A stretch of DNA of 64,000 nt from an uncultured Saprospiraceae bacterium (GCA_937926205.1 CALEYL010000032.1:62001-126000); one strand, 5' to 3'; positions 34,186 through 43,118 are shown, counted from the stretch's first letter. Notes: generated from the sequence alone by a model not told the origin. Made by a program: numbers and translations.

Positions 34186-35709
34186 TTACAACCTGACTTT
34201 TACACCCATAAACAAGGACATGGTATGAATGCGGTCGTTGACCGGTCCAAGCCCTTTGTTGGCATAAAGCAGCGAATGGTAATATGTGGGCTGTGCAAAG
34301 AGGCTCCAGCGAGGCGACATGTAGCGCTCTATTCCTGCACCGACGTTGAGGCCGGCGTAACTGTTTTCGAGTAAACCGCCGCCTTCCAGCCAGCCCTGGC
34401 TCTGGGCTTGTTGGGTAACGACAACCTGTGGCCGTTCCTGCCCCGCACGGCTGCCGTCGCTTGGAGGCGGACGGAAAGTTGCTGTTTCAAAATCTTCGAT
34501 ATCAGCAACGTAGTAATTGGCCTGGGCCACAATGTGCACAGAAGCCCCGACAAGACCATAGATGCGCCAGCGATTGCGGGAAAGGAAATTGTAGCGGAAA
34601 TTGAGTGGCACCTGCATGATGTCGAACTCCGTTTGTTTGATACCGCTGCCAAAAATACCATCTTTCAGGCTGCCTTCCACGTACAAAACCTGCAGTGGAT
34701 AGTAACGTTTAGCGGTATAAATAAAACCGGTTTCCACTTCCCAGCGACCACTTTCAAAACCAATGGTGATGCCGCCGCTATACCCCAGAGCATAGCGATC
34801 CAGACTCACGATTTCTGTATTGACGCGCACAGGCGGCGTAATGATTCGGTTGTAATCCGAGGCGCCCATCATACCAATGCGTACGAACTTTTTGCGTGGC
34901 ACAGGATGCTGGAGCAAGGCTTTTTCTCCTACCCATTCACCTTCGGGCAGGAGCCGGGCCAGGTTCTTTGAAGGAATCAGGCTTACCTCTGCAATTTGGG
35001 CAGGGGCTTCATTTTCTTCAGGAAAAACAGGCGCCTGTACCCCGCGCAAATAATCAGTTTGCAGGTTGTTTCCCGGCGTTTCAGAAGCGTATGACTCAGA
35101 AGACAAGGGGTCTCCAAATGTAATGAAAGAGCCATTTGTATTCAGATATCCGTTGAGTAAGGGCGTTGTTACAAATGAAGGCAATAAGTAAGTTCCGGTA
35201 GTGGAAACCTGCTCCGCTTGTTCCTGAACGGGCTTGAAAGACTCGGCAGAGGATGTTTTAGCGGGTGGGTGGATGATGGCCGCGCCAATTGAGGCATTAA
35301 TATCCTCAGGGGATACCATCTTGTCGCCGGTGTTGGCAGGAAGTAGCCTGGTTTCCCGGTTTTGAAGCGGCGCCTGCAGGGCAATATGCTGAGGAGCAAT
35401 TGGTAGAAATTGAATGACCGACCAAAAAACAAGGGCCATAAACAGCAACTCTTTGGCTTTGGCGCTATAAATGCTGTTCAGCCACATTTCTTCAAGGTCC
35501 AAACGCTCGGCCAGCGCTTGCCATGAGGCGCGGTTATAAGGCCGCTCGATTTGGCGAAGACGTTTTGAAAACTGCTCGTCCCACTCACTTTGGGCATCTT
35601 CGGAATCTAGTTGATGCTGAAGTTTGTCCCAGGAGTCGGCATTGAAGCCAGGCGCCAGGTTTTCCATTTTTTCTCGAATGCTGCGGTCAAATTCCTTATT
35701 CCTCTTCAT
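34186..35709 (-). CDS. Anti-sigma-like protein with C-terminal beta-barrel region
   Basis: 507 residues from the ATG at 35709. The N-terminal 85 residues are charged and helical (KRNKEFDRSIREKMENLAPGFNADSWDKLQHQLD), the type found next to ECF sigma factors in Bacteroidota. One hydrophobic segment (about 88-108, ELLFMALVFWSVIQFLPIA) crosses the inner membrane. A long linker and then a strand-rich PorT-like region (about 285-507, ending SLFMGVKVRL) follow. Its start lies inside the sigma gene's 3' end (14-nt overlap), so translation is coupled. The sequence suggests a sensor that ties sigma activity to the envelope. Whether the barrel part really reaches the outer membrane is unclear. Confidence 0.78.
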   Translation of the reverse strand: MKRNKEFDRSIREKMENLAPGFNADSWDKLQHQLDSEDAQSEWDEQFSKRLRQIERPYNRASWQALAERLDLEEMWLNSIYSAKAKELLFMALVFWSVIQFLPIAPQHIALQAPLQNRETRLLPANTGDKMVSPEDINASIGAAIIHPPAKTSSAESFKPVQEQAEQVSTTGTYLLPSFVTTPLLNGYLNTNGSFITFGDPLSSESYASETPGNNLQTDYLRGVQAPVFPEENEAPAQIAEVSLIPSKNLARLLPEGEWVGEKALLQHPVPRKKFVRIGMMGASDYNRIITPPVRVNTEIVSLDRYALGYSGGITIGFESGRWEVETGFIYTAKRYYPLQVLYVEGSLKDGIFGSGIKQTEFDIMQVPLNFRYNFLSRNRWRIYGLVGASVHIVAQANYYVADIEDFETATFRPPPSDGSRAGQERPQVVVTQQAQSQGWLEGGGLLENSYAGLNVGAGIERYMSPRWSLFAQPTYYHSLLYANKGLGPVNDRIHTMSLFMGVKVRL

Positions 35710-36265
35710 CGTACCCAAATGCTCTTGAAGTCAGAAATGCTTTCAGTTTTAATCGCGCTTTCACCAGATTGGAGCGCGAAGTACTTTCTGTAATCTCGAG
35801 GATATCGGCGATTTCCTTGTGGGAATAACCTTCCACGACATACAGGTTAAAAACGGTTCGATAAGCTGGCGATAATTGCTGTATGGCCTCAAGAATCTCT
35901 TTTTCTGAGCATTTGCTGATGGCATCTGCTTCCGAAGTGCCGAGATCATAGGCCTGTTCAATGTCTTCTGTTCTGCGCCGGATGTTTTTCCGGTAATAAT
36001 CAATGGCTGTATTCACCATTATTTTCCTCATCCACGCCGCGAGGGAAGTACCCGGCTGATATTTGGAAATGTGCCGGAAGACTTTAATAAAGCCTTCGTG
36101 CAGAATATCCATCGCATCGTCAGAACTGCCTGCGTAACGGAGACAAACGGCCATCATCTTGCTGTAGTACTCTTCATACAATAGCTTTTGAGCCCATCTT
36201 TCCCGCTGAATGCAGGCGCTGATCAGGTCTTGTTCTTCGCGATTGAGATTAAAAACAATATCCAT
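35696..36265 (-). CDS. ECF-type sigma-70 family RNA polymerase sigma factor
   Basis: 189 residues from the ATG at 36265; a frame seven codons longer also exists. Region 2 has the core-binding and -10 recognition helix (YAGSSDDAMDILHEGFIKVFRHISKY, then LAAWMRKIMVNTAIDYYRKN). Region 4 has AIQQLSPAYRTVFNLYVVEGYSHKEIADILEITESTSRSNLVKARLKLKAF, the -35 recognition HTH. This is a complete ECF sigma factor. The gene overlaps the anti-sigma-like gene, forming a two-gene unit read leftward. The signal and regulon are unknown; the autoregulated promoter would be in 36266-36554. Confidence 0.94.
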   Translation of the reverse strand: MDIVFNLNREEQDLISACIQRERWAQKLLYEEYYSKMMAVCLRYAGSSDDAMDILHEGFIKVFRHISKYQPGTSLAAWMRKIMVNTAIDYYRKNIRRRTEDIEQAYDLGTSEADAISKCSEKEILEAIQQLSPAYRTVFNLYVVEGYSHKEIADILEITESTSRSNLVKARLKLKAFLTSRAFGYDEEE

Positions 36266-36554
36266 ATTGGTATGCCGTTGGCCCAAATATAGTAATCTTG
36301 AGTCTTACTCAAGCCTTTTTTGTAGCGCTTTTTTCGGAATCATAACCAACCTGTTTAAGCATTTGATGTTATAGGGTATATTATCTAAAAGGAACGCGTA
36401 CCGGTTCTGAAACGCTGCGTCCCGGCCTTGTCCGGGCGCTTCTTAAACAAACTTTAACACGACATAAACGGCGTTTTGCGCATAAAGGCGTTAATGTTGC
36501 GTTTTTGTAGGGCAAGAACAGAAGCAAGCGCTTCCTGAAAAAAAACATGTTTAG

Positions 36555-37244
36555 ATGAAAAAAATGACTTTGATTTCTTTTGTGCTTTTGTTTGCAGTGA
36601 GCGGACTTTTTGCACAAAAAACAACCAACCAGTTTACCAAAAAAGGCGACTCGGATCCGGCCGCAAAAGCCATCCTTGATAAGGTGAAAAAGAATTATCA
36701 GGGTTATAAGTCGCTGGAAGCAACTTTCAATCTGGAAATTGAATTAGCCGAGCAACCAAAGCAGGTTCAAAAAGGGAAAATTTCCCAGCAGGGGAACAAG
36801 TATTTTCTTGACCTGGGCCCCCAGCAGATTCTTTGCGATGGAAAAGCCATCTGGATGGTGCTGACAGGCAACAAAGAAATACAAATTAACAATCTGCCCG
36901 ATGAAGAGGATCAGGAAAGCATCCTGACACCGCAATCCATGCTCCGGTTTTATGAAAAAGGCAGCTATATTTATGCCATCGTCAACGAATATTCGGATAA
37001 AGGGCAGGTGTTTCAGCAAATTGAGTTCAAGCCAACCGATCGCAATGCGGAATATTCCAAAATACGCATGACGGTAGAGAAAAAAACGGCTGCTGTGACG
37101 AGCATCAAAGCCTTTAGTAAAGATGGCTCACGCTATACCTTCAACATCACAAAACTAACGCCAAACAAGGCCTTCGAAGCCAGTTATTTCACCTTCAACA
37201 AAGCAAAATATCCGGGTTATCACATCGAAGACCTCAGGGAGTAG
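36555..37244 (+). CDS. LolA-like outer-membrane lipoprotein carrier protein
   Basis: 229 residues. The signal peptide is MKKMTLISFVLLFAVSGLFAQ. The mature part is one LolA-type half-barrel: AKAILDKVKKNYQGYKSLEATFNLEIELAEQPKQVQKGKISQQGNKYFLDLGPQQILCDGKAIWMV, then strands to FNKAKYPGYHIEDLRE. The family shuttles lipoproteins across the periplasm; in Bacteroidota several LolA-like paralogues exist and this one could have another lipid substrate. Length is normal. It is divergent from the sigma factor gene and convergent with crtZ, with three hairpins in the shared 3' region. Confidence 0.88.
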   Translation: MKKMTLISFVLLFAVSGLFAQKTTNQFTKKGDSDPAAKAILDKVKKNYQGYKSLEATFNLEIELAEQPKQVQKGKISQQGNKYFLDLGPQQILCDGKAIWMVLTGNKEIQINNLPDEEDQESILTPQSMLRFYEKGSYIYAIVNEYSDKGQVFQQIEFKPTDRNAEYSKIRMTVEKKTAAVTSIKAFSKDGSRYTFNITKLTPNKAFEASYFTFNKAKYPGYHIEDLRE

Positions 37245-37255
37245 TGTCTGTCTTT

Positions 37256-37412
37256 ACCTGCCGGCCGGTAGGCGGGTAGTCCGATAGCTGCGTTACGCTC
37301 GGCCCCAAAATCAGTCATTTCGTTTCGACTCCGCTCAACGAACGGCCGTTGAGCGGAGTCGAAACGGGCCTTCGCATGCCTTGCTCTCGAACTCCTGCCT
37401 GCGGTAGGCAGG
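37256..37412. repeat. Cluster of three inverted repeats between convergent genes
   Basis: Between lolA-like and crtZ three hairpins follow one another. The first is an imperfect one with ACCTGCC...AGGCGGGT arms (about 37256-37278). The second is a perfect 20-bp inverted repeat with 6-nt loop (37321-37340 and 37347-37366, arms beginning CGTTTCGACTCCGC). The third is CCTGCCT/AGGCAGG (37394-37412). They could end transcription from both sides, but lack U-runs. The perfect hairpin has the look of a dispersed Bacteroidota repeat. Confidence 0.8.
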
Positions 37413-37439
37413 TAAAGCTCAGACACTCGACTAAATGGA

Positions 37440-37919
37440 CTAAGATCTGGAAGATGATTCTCTGCGCTTGCGGAAATATTTGCCGGCAACAAGAAGCAGT
37501 CCGAAAGACTCGCCGGCCTCTTTTGTTTGTTTGGCATGGTGAGCGCCGTGGGCACGCAGAATGGCCCGGGAATAAGGGCTGTCTAACTGTCTGAACCACT
37601 TAAAGCGCTGGTGGATGTAAACGTCGTGGATCAAAAAATAAATCAACCCGTATATCGAGATCCCGACACCAATGAAAAACAACCAAAAATGAGGGGTAGC
37701 CGAGCCGAGTATATAGCAAGCGGCACTTGGAATGGCAAAAACCAGGAAAAAGCGGTCGTTTTTTTCAAAAAAACCATGTTTTTCGTGATGAGGCTTGTGG
37801 TGATCTTCGTGCCAGGACCACAATACGCCATGCATGAGGTATTTGTGTGCAAACCAGGCTACAAATTCCATTCCGGCCACAGCGGCCAACGTAACCAGGA
37901 CATAGATCAATGTTTGCAT
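37440..37919 (-). CDS. crtZ: Beta-carotene 3-hydroxylase CrtZ
   Basis: 159 residues, the usual size. It has four hydrophobic segments and the full set of di-iron His motifs of the fatty-acid hydroxylase superfamily: AHKYLMHG (HxxxxH type), HEDHHKPHHEKH, HDVYIHQRF and AHGAHHAKQ. It adds a 3-hydroxyl to the beta-ring of carotenes, in the inner membrane. The carotenoid hydratase-like gene ends 10 nt upstream on the same strand, so the two are co-transcribed. Confidence 0.93.
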   Translation of the reverse strand: MQTLIYVLVTLAAVAGMEFVAWFAHKYLMHGVLWSWHEDHHKPHHEKHGFFEKNDRFFLVFAIPSAACYILGSATPHFWLFFIGVGISIYGLIYFLIHDVYIHQRFKWFRQLDSPYSRAILRAHGAHHAKQTKEAGESFGLLLVAGKYFRKRRESSSRS

Positions 37920-37929
37920 ATCAGATCAG

Positions 37930-38571
37930 TTATAGCGAAAAATTCAAAATGCCGAAAAACAGAAACTGCAATACCAACAGTGCAATAGCCACTTTGTTGA
38001 TGGTATCTCCCAGGATTCGGTAAAAAACAGCAATCAATCCAAAAGCCAAAACGTACCAGGCCACATAGTTTTGTATGGGGATGATGCCCCCTTCCCAGGT
38101 CCAGAATCCGAACGCAACGGCCACGGGTTCGATCAGCAAATCCAGCAATACCATCACTGCCGCTGCAAGGGCAATACGCAGCAACCGGCTTTTTTTTCCA
38201 AGCCAATGATTCATGCTTGCTGCAGAAGCATAGACCAGAATGACCCAGTTTACTCCGATCATCAGCGGAGTGCCCCATACCTTAGGCCCAAGCACTTCGC
38301 CATACCGGTAGGTTCCGAAGATTGCCCCGGTTTGAACACCCGCCATCTCCACCAAAAAACCAGCGATATAGCAAAGGCTTGCAAACAGTAATAGATCGCG
38401 GTTTTTTTGTGGATGACGCCAAAGCATAAACGCTAAGGAAATCAGTAAATTGAGCGGAGTCAGCAAAATAAAATCAGGATGCAACCTGAACCACAATGCG
38501 GCAATTCCCACTGAATAAAGCAGCAGCAGTATGCTTATGGCGAGTTTATCTTTCTGGATGTCTGTCATCAT
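37930..38571 (-). CDS. CruF-like carotenoid 1',2'-hydratase (DUF422 family)
   Basis: 213 residues with six to seven transmembrane helices. The family features are visible: CYIAGFLVEMAGVQTGAIFGTYRYGEVLGPKVWGTPLMIGVNWVILVYA, and LLDLLIEPVAVAFGFWTWEGGIIPIQNYVAWY, with conserved acidic residues near the membrane face. This family covers CruF and bacterioruberin hydratases, which add water to the end of an acyclic carotenoid tail. The setting between crtZ and a CrtD/CrtI-type desaturase supports a CruF role in making a monocyclic hydroxylated carotenoid. The precise substrate is inferred. Confidence 0.85.
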   Translation of the reverse strand: MMTDIQKDKLAISILLLLYSVGIAALWFRLHPDFILLTPLNLLISLAFMLWRHPQKNRDLLLFASLCYIAGFLVEMAGVQTGAIFGTYRYGEVLGPKVWGTPLMIGVNWVILVYASAASMNHWLGKKSRLLRIALAAAVMVLLDLLIEPVAVAFGFWTWEGGIIPIQNYVAWYVLAFGLIAVFYRILGDTINKVAIALLVLQFLFFGILNFSL

Positions 38572-38649
38572 TTTAACTGTATAAGCAGAAACGCCATTTC
38601 CAAATCATCAAAACTTGTCCCGCCCAAGCGGGGTTTTCAAATTATCAAA

Positions 38650-40101
38650 TCAAACCATCTCGTCCACAATTTTTGCAGACAACAAAGCCAGGGGTATCCC
38701 GCCGCCAGGATGAACGCTGCCGCCGCAAAAATACAGCCCCGAAATGCGTTTTGAAAAATTGGCATGCCTGAAAAATGCCGCCATCCGGTTGTTCGAGCTG
38801 GTTCCGTAAAGTGCGCCCAGGTGCGAAAAGGTACGTTTCTCAATGCTACGGGGATCAAGTATGGCTTCGCATTCAATCAGCGGAGCAATGTCTGTGCCGA
38901 GGATGCGCGAGAGTTTGGTCAGGATGTTTTCCCTGGCCCGGGCTATTAGATCGTCCCAGTTCTGCCCGCTGTTGTGAGGTACATTGATCATGGTAAACCA
39001 GTTTTCTTTGCCTTCGGGGGCATCTTCCGGGCAGTATTTAGCGGTGATGTTGATGTATACCGTTGGGTCGATAAAAATGGTTCCGCTTTCCAGACAATCA
39101 AATTCTGCGCGGTAATGTTCGCTGAAAAAAATATTGTGCAGGTCTAATTCCGGGAACTGCCTGCTGATGCCCCAGTAAAAAATCAGGGCAGAGGTGGATT
39201 TTTGCTGCCGCAGCACCCGCTTTGGCTCTTTTTGACCCGGCAATAACTTTTTGTAGGTGTAAAAAACATCCATATTGCTGACGATCCGGTCAAAGTAATA
39301 CGGTTTTTCACCCACCAAAACGCCAACAGCACGCCGGTCTTCCACCAAAATTTCTTCTACCGGGGTATTGAAGTGAAAGGTAACGCCTTTTAAAGTAGCC
39401 AGTTCGTACAATGCACGGGTAATCGAAATCATACCGCCTTTTGGAATCCAGGCGCCGAAGCCGTATTCGAAGTAGGGGATGATAGTGAGCAAGCCCGGTG
39501 CTTTATAAGGATTGGAGCCATTGTAAGTGGCATAGCGATTGAACAATTGCACCAGTTTCGGATGCTTGAGCACGTGCTCATTGACCCGGTTCATGGTGGT
39601 AAAAAGATCGAGTACCGGGATGGTTAGGAGCGCTTTGGCTACTTCCGGGCTCAACCAGGTTTTCAGGCGGTGCAGTGATTTTTCCAGAAAAATGCGGCCG
39701 GTAGCCAAATATTTCCTTTTAGAGTCGAACAGCGATTTTTTCAGCACCGCGCCCGGCACATTCAGCTTTTGTTCAATTTCCAGCATAAAGTGGGTCGGAT
39801 CGGCCCAGGCGGTAAGGCGTTCACCGTCTTCCCAGAAATAATTACAAACGATGGGGAGTTTTTCGTATTGGAAATGGGGCGCCATTTCTACTCCGGCCAC
39901 CTGAAACAATTCTTCAATGTATTGCGGCATGGTGAAAAGGGAGGGCCCCGCATCAAAGCGATACCCGTCCACGGCAATTTCTGACAGCTTTCCGCCAGGC
40001 AGGGCATCTGCTTCAAAAACGGTAACGCTGTGCCCGCGGCTTGCCATTCTGATGGCTGCGGCCATGCCGGCTACTCCTGATCCGATGATTCCAATTTCCA
40101 A
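38650..40101 (-). CDS. crtD: Carotenoid desaturase, probably CrtD (1-hydroxycarotenoid 3,4-desaturase)
   Basis: 483 residues from a TTG at 40101 (reading LEIGIIGSGVAG); no ATG is available, and another TTG at 40164 would add 21 unlikely residues. The FAD-binding motif is GIIGSGVAGMAAAIRMASRGHSV, with E-A-D-A-L-P-G-G-K-L and GYRFDAGPSLFTMP behind it. The C-terminus has GLYFCGGSVHPGGGIPLALLSAK, the CrtI/CrtD signature. LDLHNIFFSEHYRAEF fits CrtD better than CrtI as I recall, and the neighbours are a hydratase and crtZ. Phytoene desaturase (crtI) remains possible. No crtB, crtE or crtY lies within the window. Confidence 0.78.
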   Translation of the reverse strand: MEIGIIGSGVAGMAAAIRMASRGHSVTVFEADALPGGKLSEIAVDGYRFDAGPSLFTMPQYIEELFQVAGVEMAPHFQYEKLPIVCNYFWEDGERLTAWADPTHFMLEIEQKLNVPGAVLKKSLFDSKRKYLATGRIFLEKSLHRLKTWLSPEVAKALLTIPVLDLFTTMNRVNEHVLKHPKLVQLFNRYATYNGSNPYKAPGLLTIIPYFEYGFGAWIPKGGMISITRALYELATLKGVTFHFNTPVEEILVEDRRAVGVLVGEKPYYFDRIVSNMDVFYTYKKLLPGQKEPKRVLRQQKSTSALIFYWGISRQFPELDLHNIFFSEHYRAEFDCLESGTIFIDPTVYINITAKYCPEDAPEGKENWFTMINVPHNSGQNWDDLIARARENILTKLSRILGTDIAPLIECEAILDPRSIEKRTFSHLGALYGTSSNNRMAAFFRHANFSKRISGLYFCGGSVHPGGGIPLALLSAKIVDEMV

Positions 40102-40235
40102 GGTGTAACAGTTGTTTTGTATGTTGTGCGAAGTTAGAGATGCTCTTTGAGCAATTCGTAACAAAAACGTAAAAAGAAGGTTTTAGAACCGCTATCGACG
40201 GAAGTGCGTATTTTGGCACACAAAATAGGGATAAC

Positions 40236-41405
40236 ATGAGCTTTGTAGCGCTGCTAATATTTCTGGTTTCCTGGTTGCTGGTTCCACTTGCTGTTTATCG
40301 GATTTTTCGAAGACAAAAACCCCGCTTGGCCTGGGCCGCTCTTGGGATTGCCTGCCTCCTGGCGCTTGTTCAGACAGGATATTGGCTGAATGAAATATCA
40401 GGGAAATCGCGCCTGCGCCATTATCGCGAAATCCGCGAATTTCTTGAAGATGAAGGTGTCCAGGCATCCGTGTTCAGGGGCCTTGACCGGGATGGCTCTC
40501 TGAATATGCTGGCCCTGATGGCGGAAGGTCTCGCTGCTTACAGTGCGCGTTACCCCCGCCAGCGCGATGAAGTCACCGCTTTGATGCGCGACCTCGTGCA
40601 GTTGGCTACGACCGGCGACCGTCAATCGCTCATTCGCAAAAAACAAGACTGGAAAGATGAAGGTGCTGCGCTGGCGCAACTTAATCTCATTTTAGGCTGG
40701 TACAAATATCAAAGCGGCAGAGACGATTATCGCCGGCTAAATCTGGAGATTAGCAGGCAACTGATCAGCAGTATTGCAACTTCTCCTTACAAGCACATGC
40801 GATCGATTCCATTCGATGATGGCTTCTGGCCCTCAGATAATGCAGCTGCTTTGCTTTCCGTAGCGCTTTATGACCACAACCACCAAACCCGCCTCATTGG
40901 TCGTATCGCTTCCGATTGGCAGCGATACGTTGATACGGAAATCAAAGATGTTGCTACAGGGGTTCCCTGTGCCCAGGCCAGTCGCGACAACAGGTGCCGC
41001 GAAGCGCCAAAAGGCAGCCAGACGGCGGCCATGATTGCCTGTGCCAGTTACCTCAATCCCGAATGGGCAGGCGATCACTGGACGCGGAGCAAGTATTTTT
41101 TCAAGCATTCTTTCCTTACCCTCGGCGCAACGTACCGCGAGTTTATGCCGCGAACGCCCGTTCCGGAACTGCACGTCAAAGGCAGTGGCGCTGATGATGT
41201 TGCTTTTTTAGCCGGTTTGCGCGCAGCGGCTTTCACGGGTGATCAGTTGTCCTATTTTCAATTCAGGCATGCCCTGCTCTTCGAGCGGCTGAACATGGGT
41301 TCGGGACGACATTTTACAGAACGCGCGAAAATTGCCCGCGAAGCCAACCGAATGGTCTGCACGGCGTTTATGTTCAGTGCGGAAGCAGGTAAAGTTCCGC
41401 TTTGA
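40236..41405 (+). CDS. Unknown membrane-anchored protein, possible alpha/alpha toroid
   Basis: 389 residues. Two hydrophobic helices at the N-terminus (about 4-22 and 32-50) anchor the protein, with the bulk probably periplasmic. The rest is helical with pairs of helices and conserved-looking blocks FDDGFWPSDNAAALLSVALYDH, CREAPKGSQTAAMIACASYLNPE and FMFSAEAGKVPL. The pattern recalls (alpha/alpha)6 barrel enzymes, for example the fold of linalool dehydratase or glycosidases of that class. I cannot name the family. It is divergent from the crtD-like gene and 96 nt ahead of the aldehyde dehydrogenase gene. Confidence 0.72.
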   Translation: MSFVALLIFLVSWLLVPLAVYRIFRRQKPRLAWAALGIACLLALVQTGYWLNEISGKSRLRHYREIREFLEDEGVQASVFRGLDRDGSLNMLALMAEGLAAYSARYPRQRDEVTALMRDLVQLATTGDRQSLIRKKQDWKDEGAALAQLNLILGWYKYQSGRDDYRRLNLEISRQLISSIATSPYKHMRSIPFDDGFWPSDNAAALLSVALYDHNHQTRLIGRIASDWQRYVDTEIKDVATGVPCAQASRDNRCREAPKGSQTAAMIACASYLNPEWAGDHWTRSKYFFKHSFLTLGATYREFMPRTPVPELHVKGSGADDVAFLAGLRAAAFTGDQLSYFQFRHALLFERLNMGSGRHFTERAKIAREANRMVCTAFMFSAEAGKVPL

Positions 41406-41501
41406 AACGGGTTGGACAACTTTTGGGACAGATCACGGGTAAAGTTTATTTTTCCCAAACAAAGTGCCTAACTTTCGCCTCCTTAATCAAATTATGTCTA
41501 A

Positions 41502-43028
41502 ATGAACAGAGATTTTCTTCAGCAACTTGGCTTGCAATTGCACAACGCCGGTACCAGTACCGGTTTGAATTCCAGCGATTCCGGTCAGTATATCGCTTCC
41601 TATTCCCCCGTTGACGGCGAATTGATCGGGCATGTAAGTGTCACGACTTCAGATGAATACGCCAACGTCATTCGCCAGGCTCAGTCGGCATTCCAACATT
41701 GGCGCCAGGTGCCTGCACCCAAGCGTGGCGAAATCGTCCGGCAGTATGGCGATGCCCTGCGCACGCACAAAGCAGCCCTCGGAAAACTGGTCTCCTACGA
41801 AATGGGAAAAAGCCTTCAGGAAGGCTTGGGTGAAGTACAGGAAATGATCGATATCTGCGATTTTGCAGTAGGTCTTTCGAGACAACTTTACGGCCTGACC
41901 ATGCATTCCGAACGACCGGGACACCGGATGTACGAACAATGGCATCCACTGGGCATCGTTGGCATCATATCGGCCTTTAATTTTCCGGTAGCCGTTTGGT
42001 CGTGGAATTCCATGATTGCCCTGATCTGTGGCGATGTTTGTGTTTGGAAACCTTCAGAAAAAACGCCGCTTTGTGGGGTTGCCTGCCAGCATATTTTTCA
42101 CAAAGTGCTGAAAGATAATAATATTCCGGAAGGTGTGAGCTGCCTCATCAATGGCGATTACCGGGTGGGCGAATTGATGACCCACGACCGGAACATCCCC
42201 CTCGTATCGGCTACAGGAAGTACCCGTATGGGTAAAATTGTCGGCGCTGCGCTTGCCGGGCGCCTGGGCCGCAGCCTGCTTGAGCTGGGTGGCAATAATG
42301 CCATCATCATTACGCCGAGTGCTAATATGGAGATCGTACTCACCGGCGCCCTGTTTGGCGCTGTTGGAACCGCCGGACAACGGTGTACCACAACGCGCAG
42401 ACTCATCATCCACGAGGATGTTTACGAAGAAGCAAAACAAAAACTTGCCCGTGCTTATACGCAGTTGCGTATCGGGGATCCGCTCGACGAAAACAACCAC
42501 GTAGGGCCGCTCATTGACAAAGATTCCGTTCAAAATTACCTCAACTCTATTGCTCAGATCAAAGAGCAGGGAGGCAAATTCGTCGTCGAAGGCGGGGTAC
42601 TGGAAGGGCCGGCCTATACCAGTGGTTGTTATGTAAAACCCTGTATTGCAGAAGTGGAAAACCACTATCCGATTGTGCAGCACGAAACGTTTGCTCCAAT
42701 CCTGTATCTGATCAAATACCGCGACATTGAAGAGGCCATTGCTTTGCAAAACCAGGTCCCGCAGGGGCTGTCTTCAGCCATCATGACGACGAACCTGCGC
42801 GAGTCGGAATTGTTCCTTTCCGCCGCCGGGTCTGATTGTGGAATTGCCAATGTAAATATTGGAACGAGCGGTGCAGAAATCGGTGGCGCTTTTGGCGGAG
42901 AAAAAGAAACCGGAGGAGGCCGCGAAAGTGGTTCCGATGCCTGGAAAGCCTACATGCGCCGGCAGACCAACACGATCAACTACAGCAAACAATTGCCACT
43001 GGCGCAAGGGATTAAGTTTGAATTGTAA
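41502..43028 (+). CDS. Aldehyde dehydrogenase of the ALDH7 type (aminoadipate-semialdehyde dehydrogenase-like)
   Basis: 508 residues. It has the NAD-binding loop GIISAFNFPVAVWSWN, VWKPSEKTPL, the general base Glu in SLLELGGNNAIII and the nucleophile Cys in GTAGQRCTTTRR, and ends with GGAFGGEKETGGGRESGSDAWKAYMRRQT. The ALDH7-like features include an N-terminal LGL start and the HPLGIVG and EMGKSLQEGLGEVQEMIDICDFAVGLSRQ segments. ALDH7/AmaB enzymes oxidise alpha-aminoadipic semialdehyde in lysine breakdown. No signal peptide, so cytoplasmic. No other lysine-catabolic gene is adjacent. Confidence 0.92.
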   Translation: MNRDFLQQLGLQLHNAGTSTGLNSSDSGQYIASYSPVDGELIGHVSVTTSDEYANVIRQAQSAFQHWRQVPAPKRGEIVRQYGDALRTHKAALGKLVSYEMGKSLQEGLGEVQEMIDICDFAVGLSRQLYGLTMHSERPGHRMYEQWHPLGIVGIISAFNFPVAVWSWNSMIALICGDVCVWKPSEKTPLCGVACQHIFHKVLKDNNIPEGVSCLINGDYRVGELMTHDRNIPLVSATGSTRMGKIVGAALAGRLGRSLLELGGNNAIIITPSANMEIVLTGALFGAVGTAGQRCTTTRRLIIHEDVYEEAKQKLARAYTQLRIGDPLDENNHVGPLIDKDSVQNYLNSIAQIKEQGGKFVVEGGVLEGPAYTSGCYVKPCIAEVENHYPIVQHETFAPILYLIKYRDIEEAIALQNQVPQGLSSAIMTTNLRESELFLSAAGSDCGIANVNIGTSGAEIGGAFGGEKETGGGRESGSDAWKAYMRRQTNTINYSKQLPLAQGIKFEL

Positions 43029-43038
43029 AAGTAAAAAA

Positions 43039-43118
43039 GGCAAGTTGGCAATAGAGATTCAAACGTTTTCCGAAATAAACTGTTTTTCGGTATAAATTTT
43101 GCCTCTTGCCAACTTGCC
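43039..43118. terminator. Long inverted repeat between convergent genes
   Basis: GGCAAGTTGGCAA (43039-43051) is the exact reverse complement of TTGCCAACTTGCC (43106-43118), and CCGAAA/TTTCGG forms an inner stem. Lying between the convergent ALDH and barrel genes it could end transcription from both. The right arm is part of a TTGCC-rich repeat also found at 63201-63240. Confidence 0.55.

Noticed and set aside
36381..36617. 78-codon minus-strand frame before the LolA-like gene
   Set aside because: Overlaps the start and signal peptide of the LolA-like gene on the other strand and is Arg/Cys/Phe-rich without pattern.
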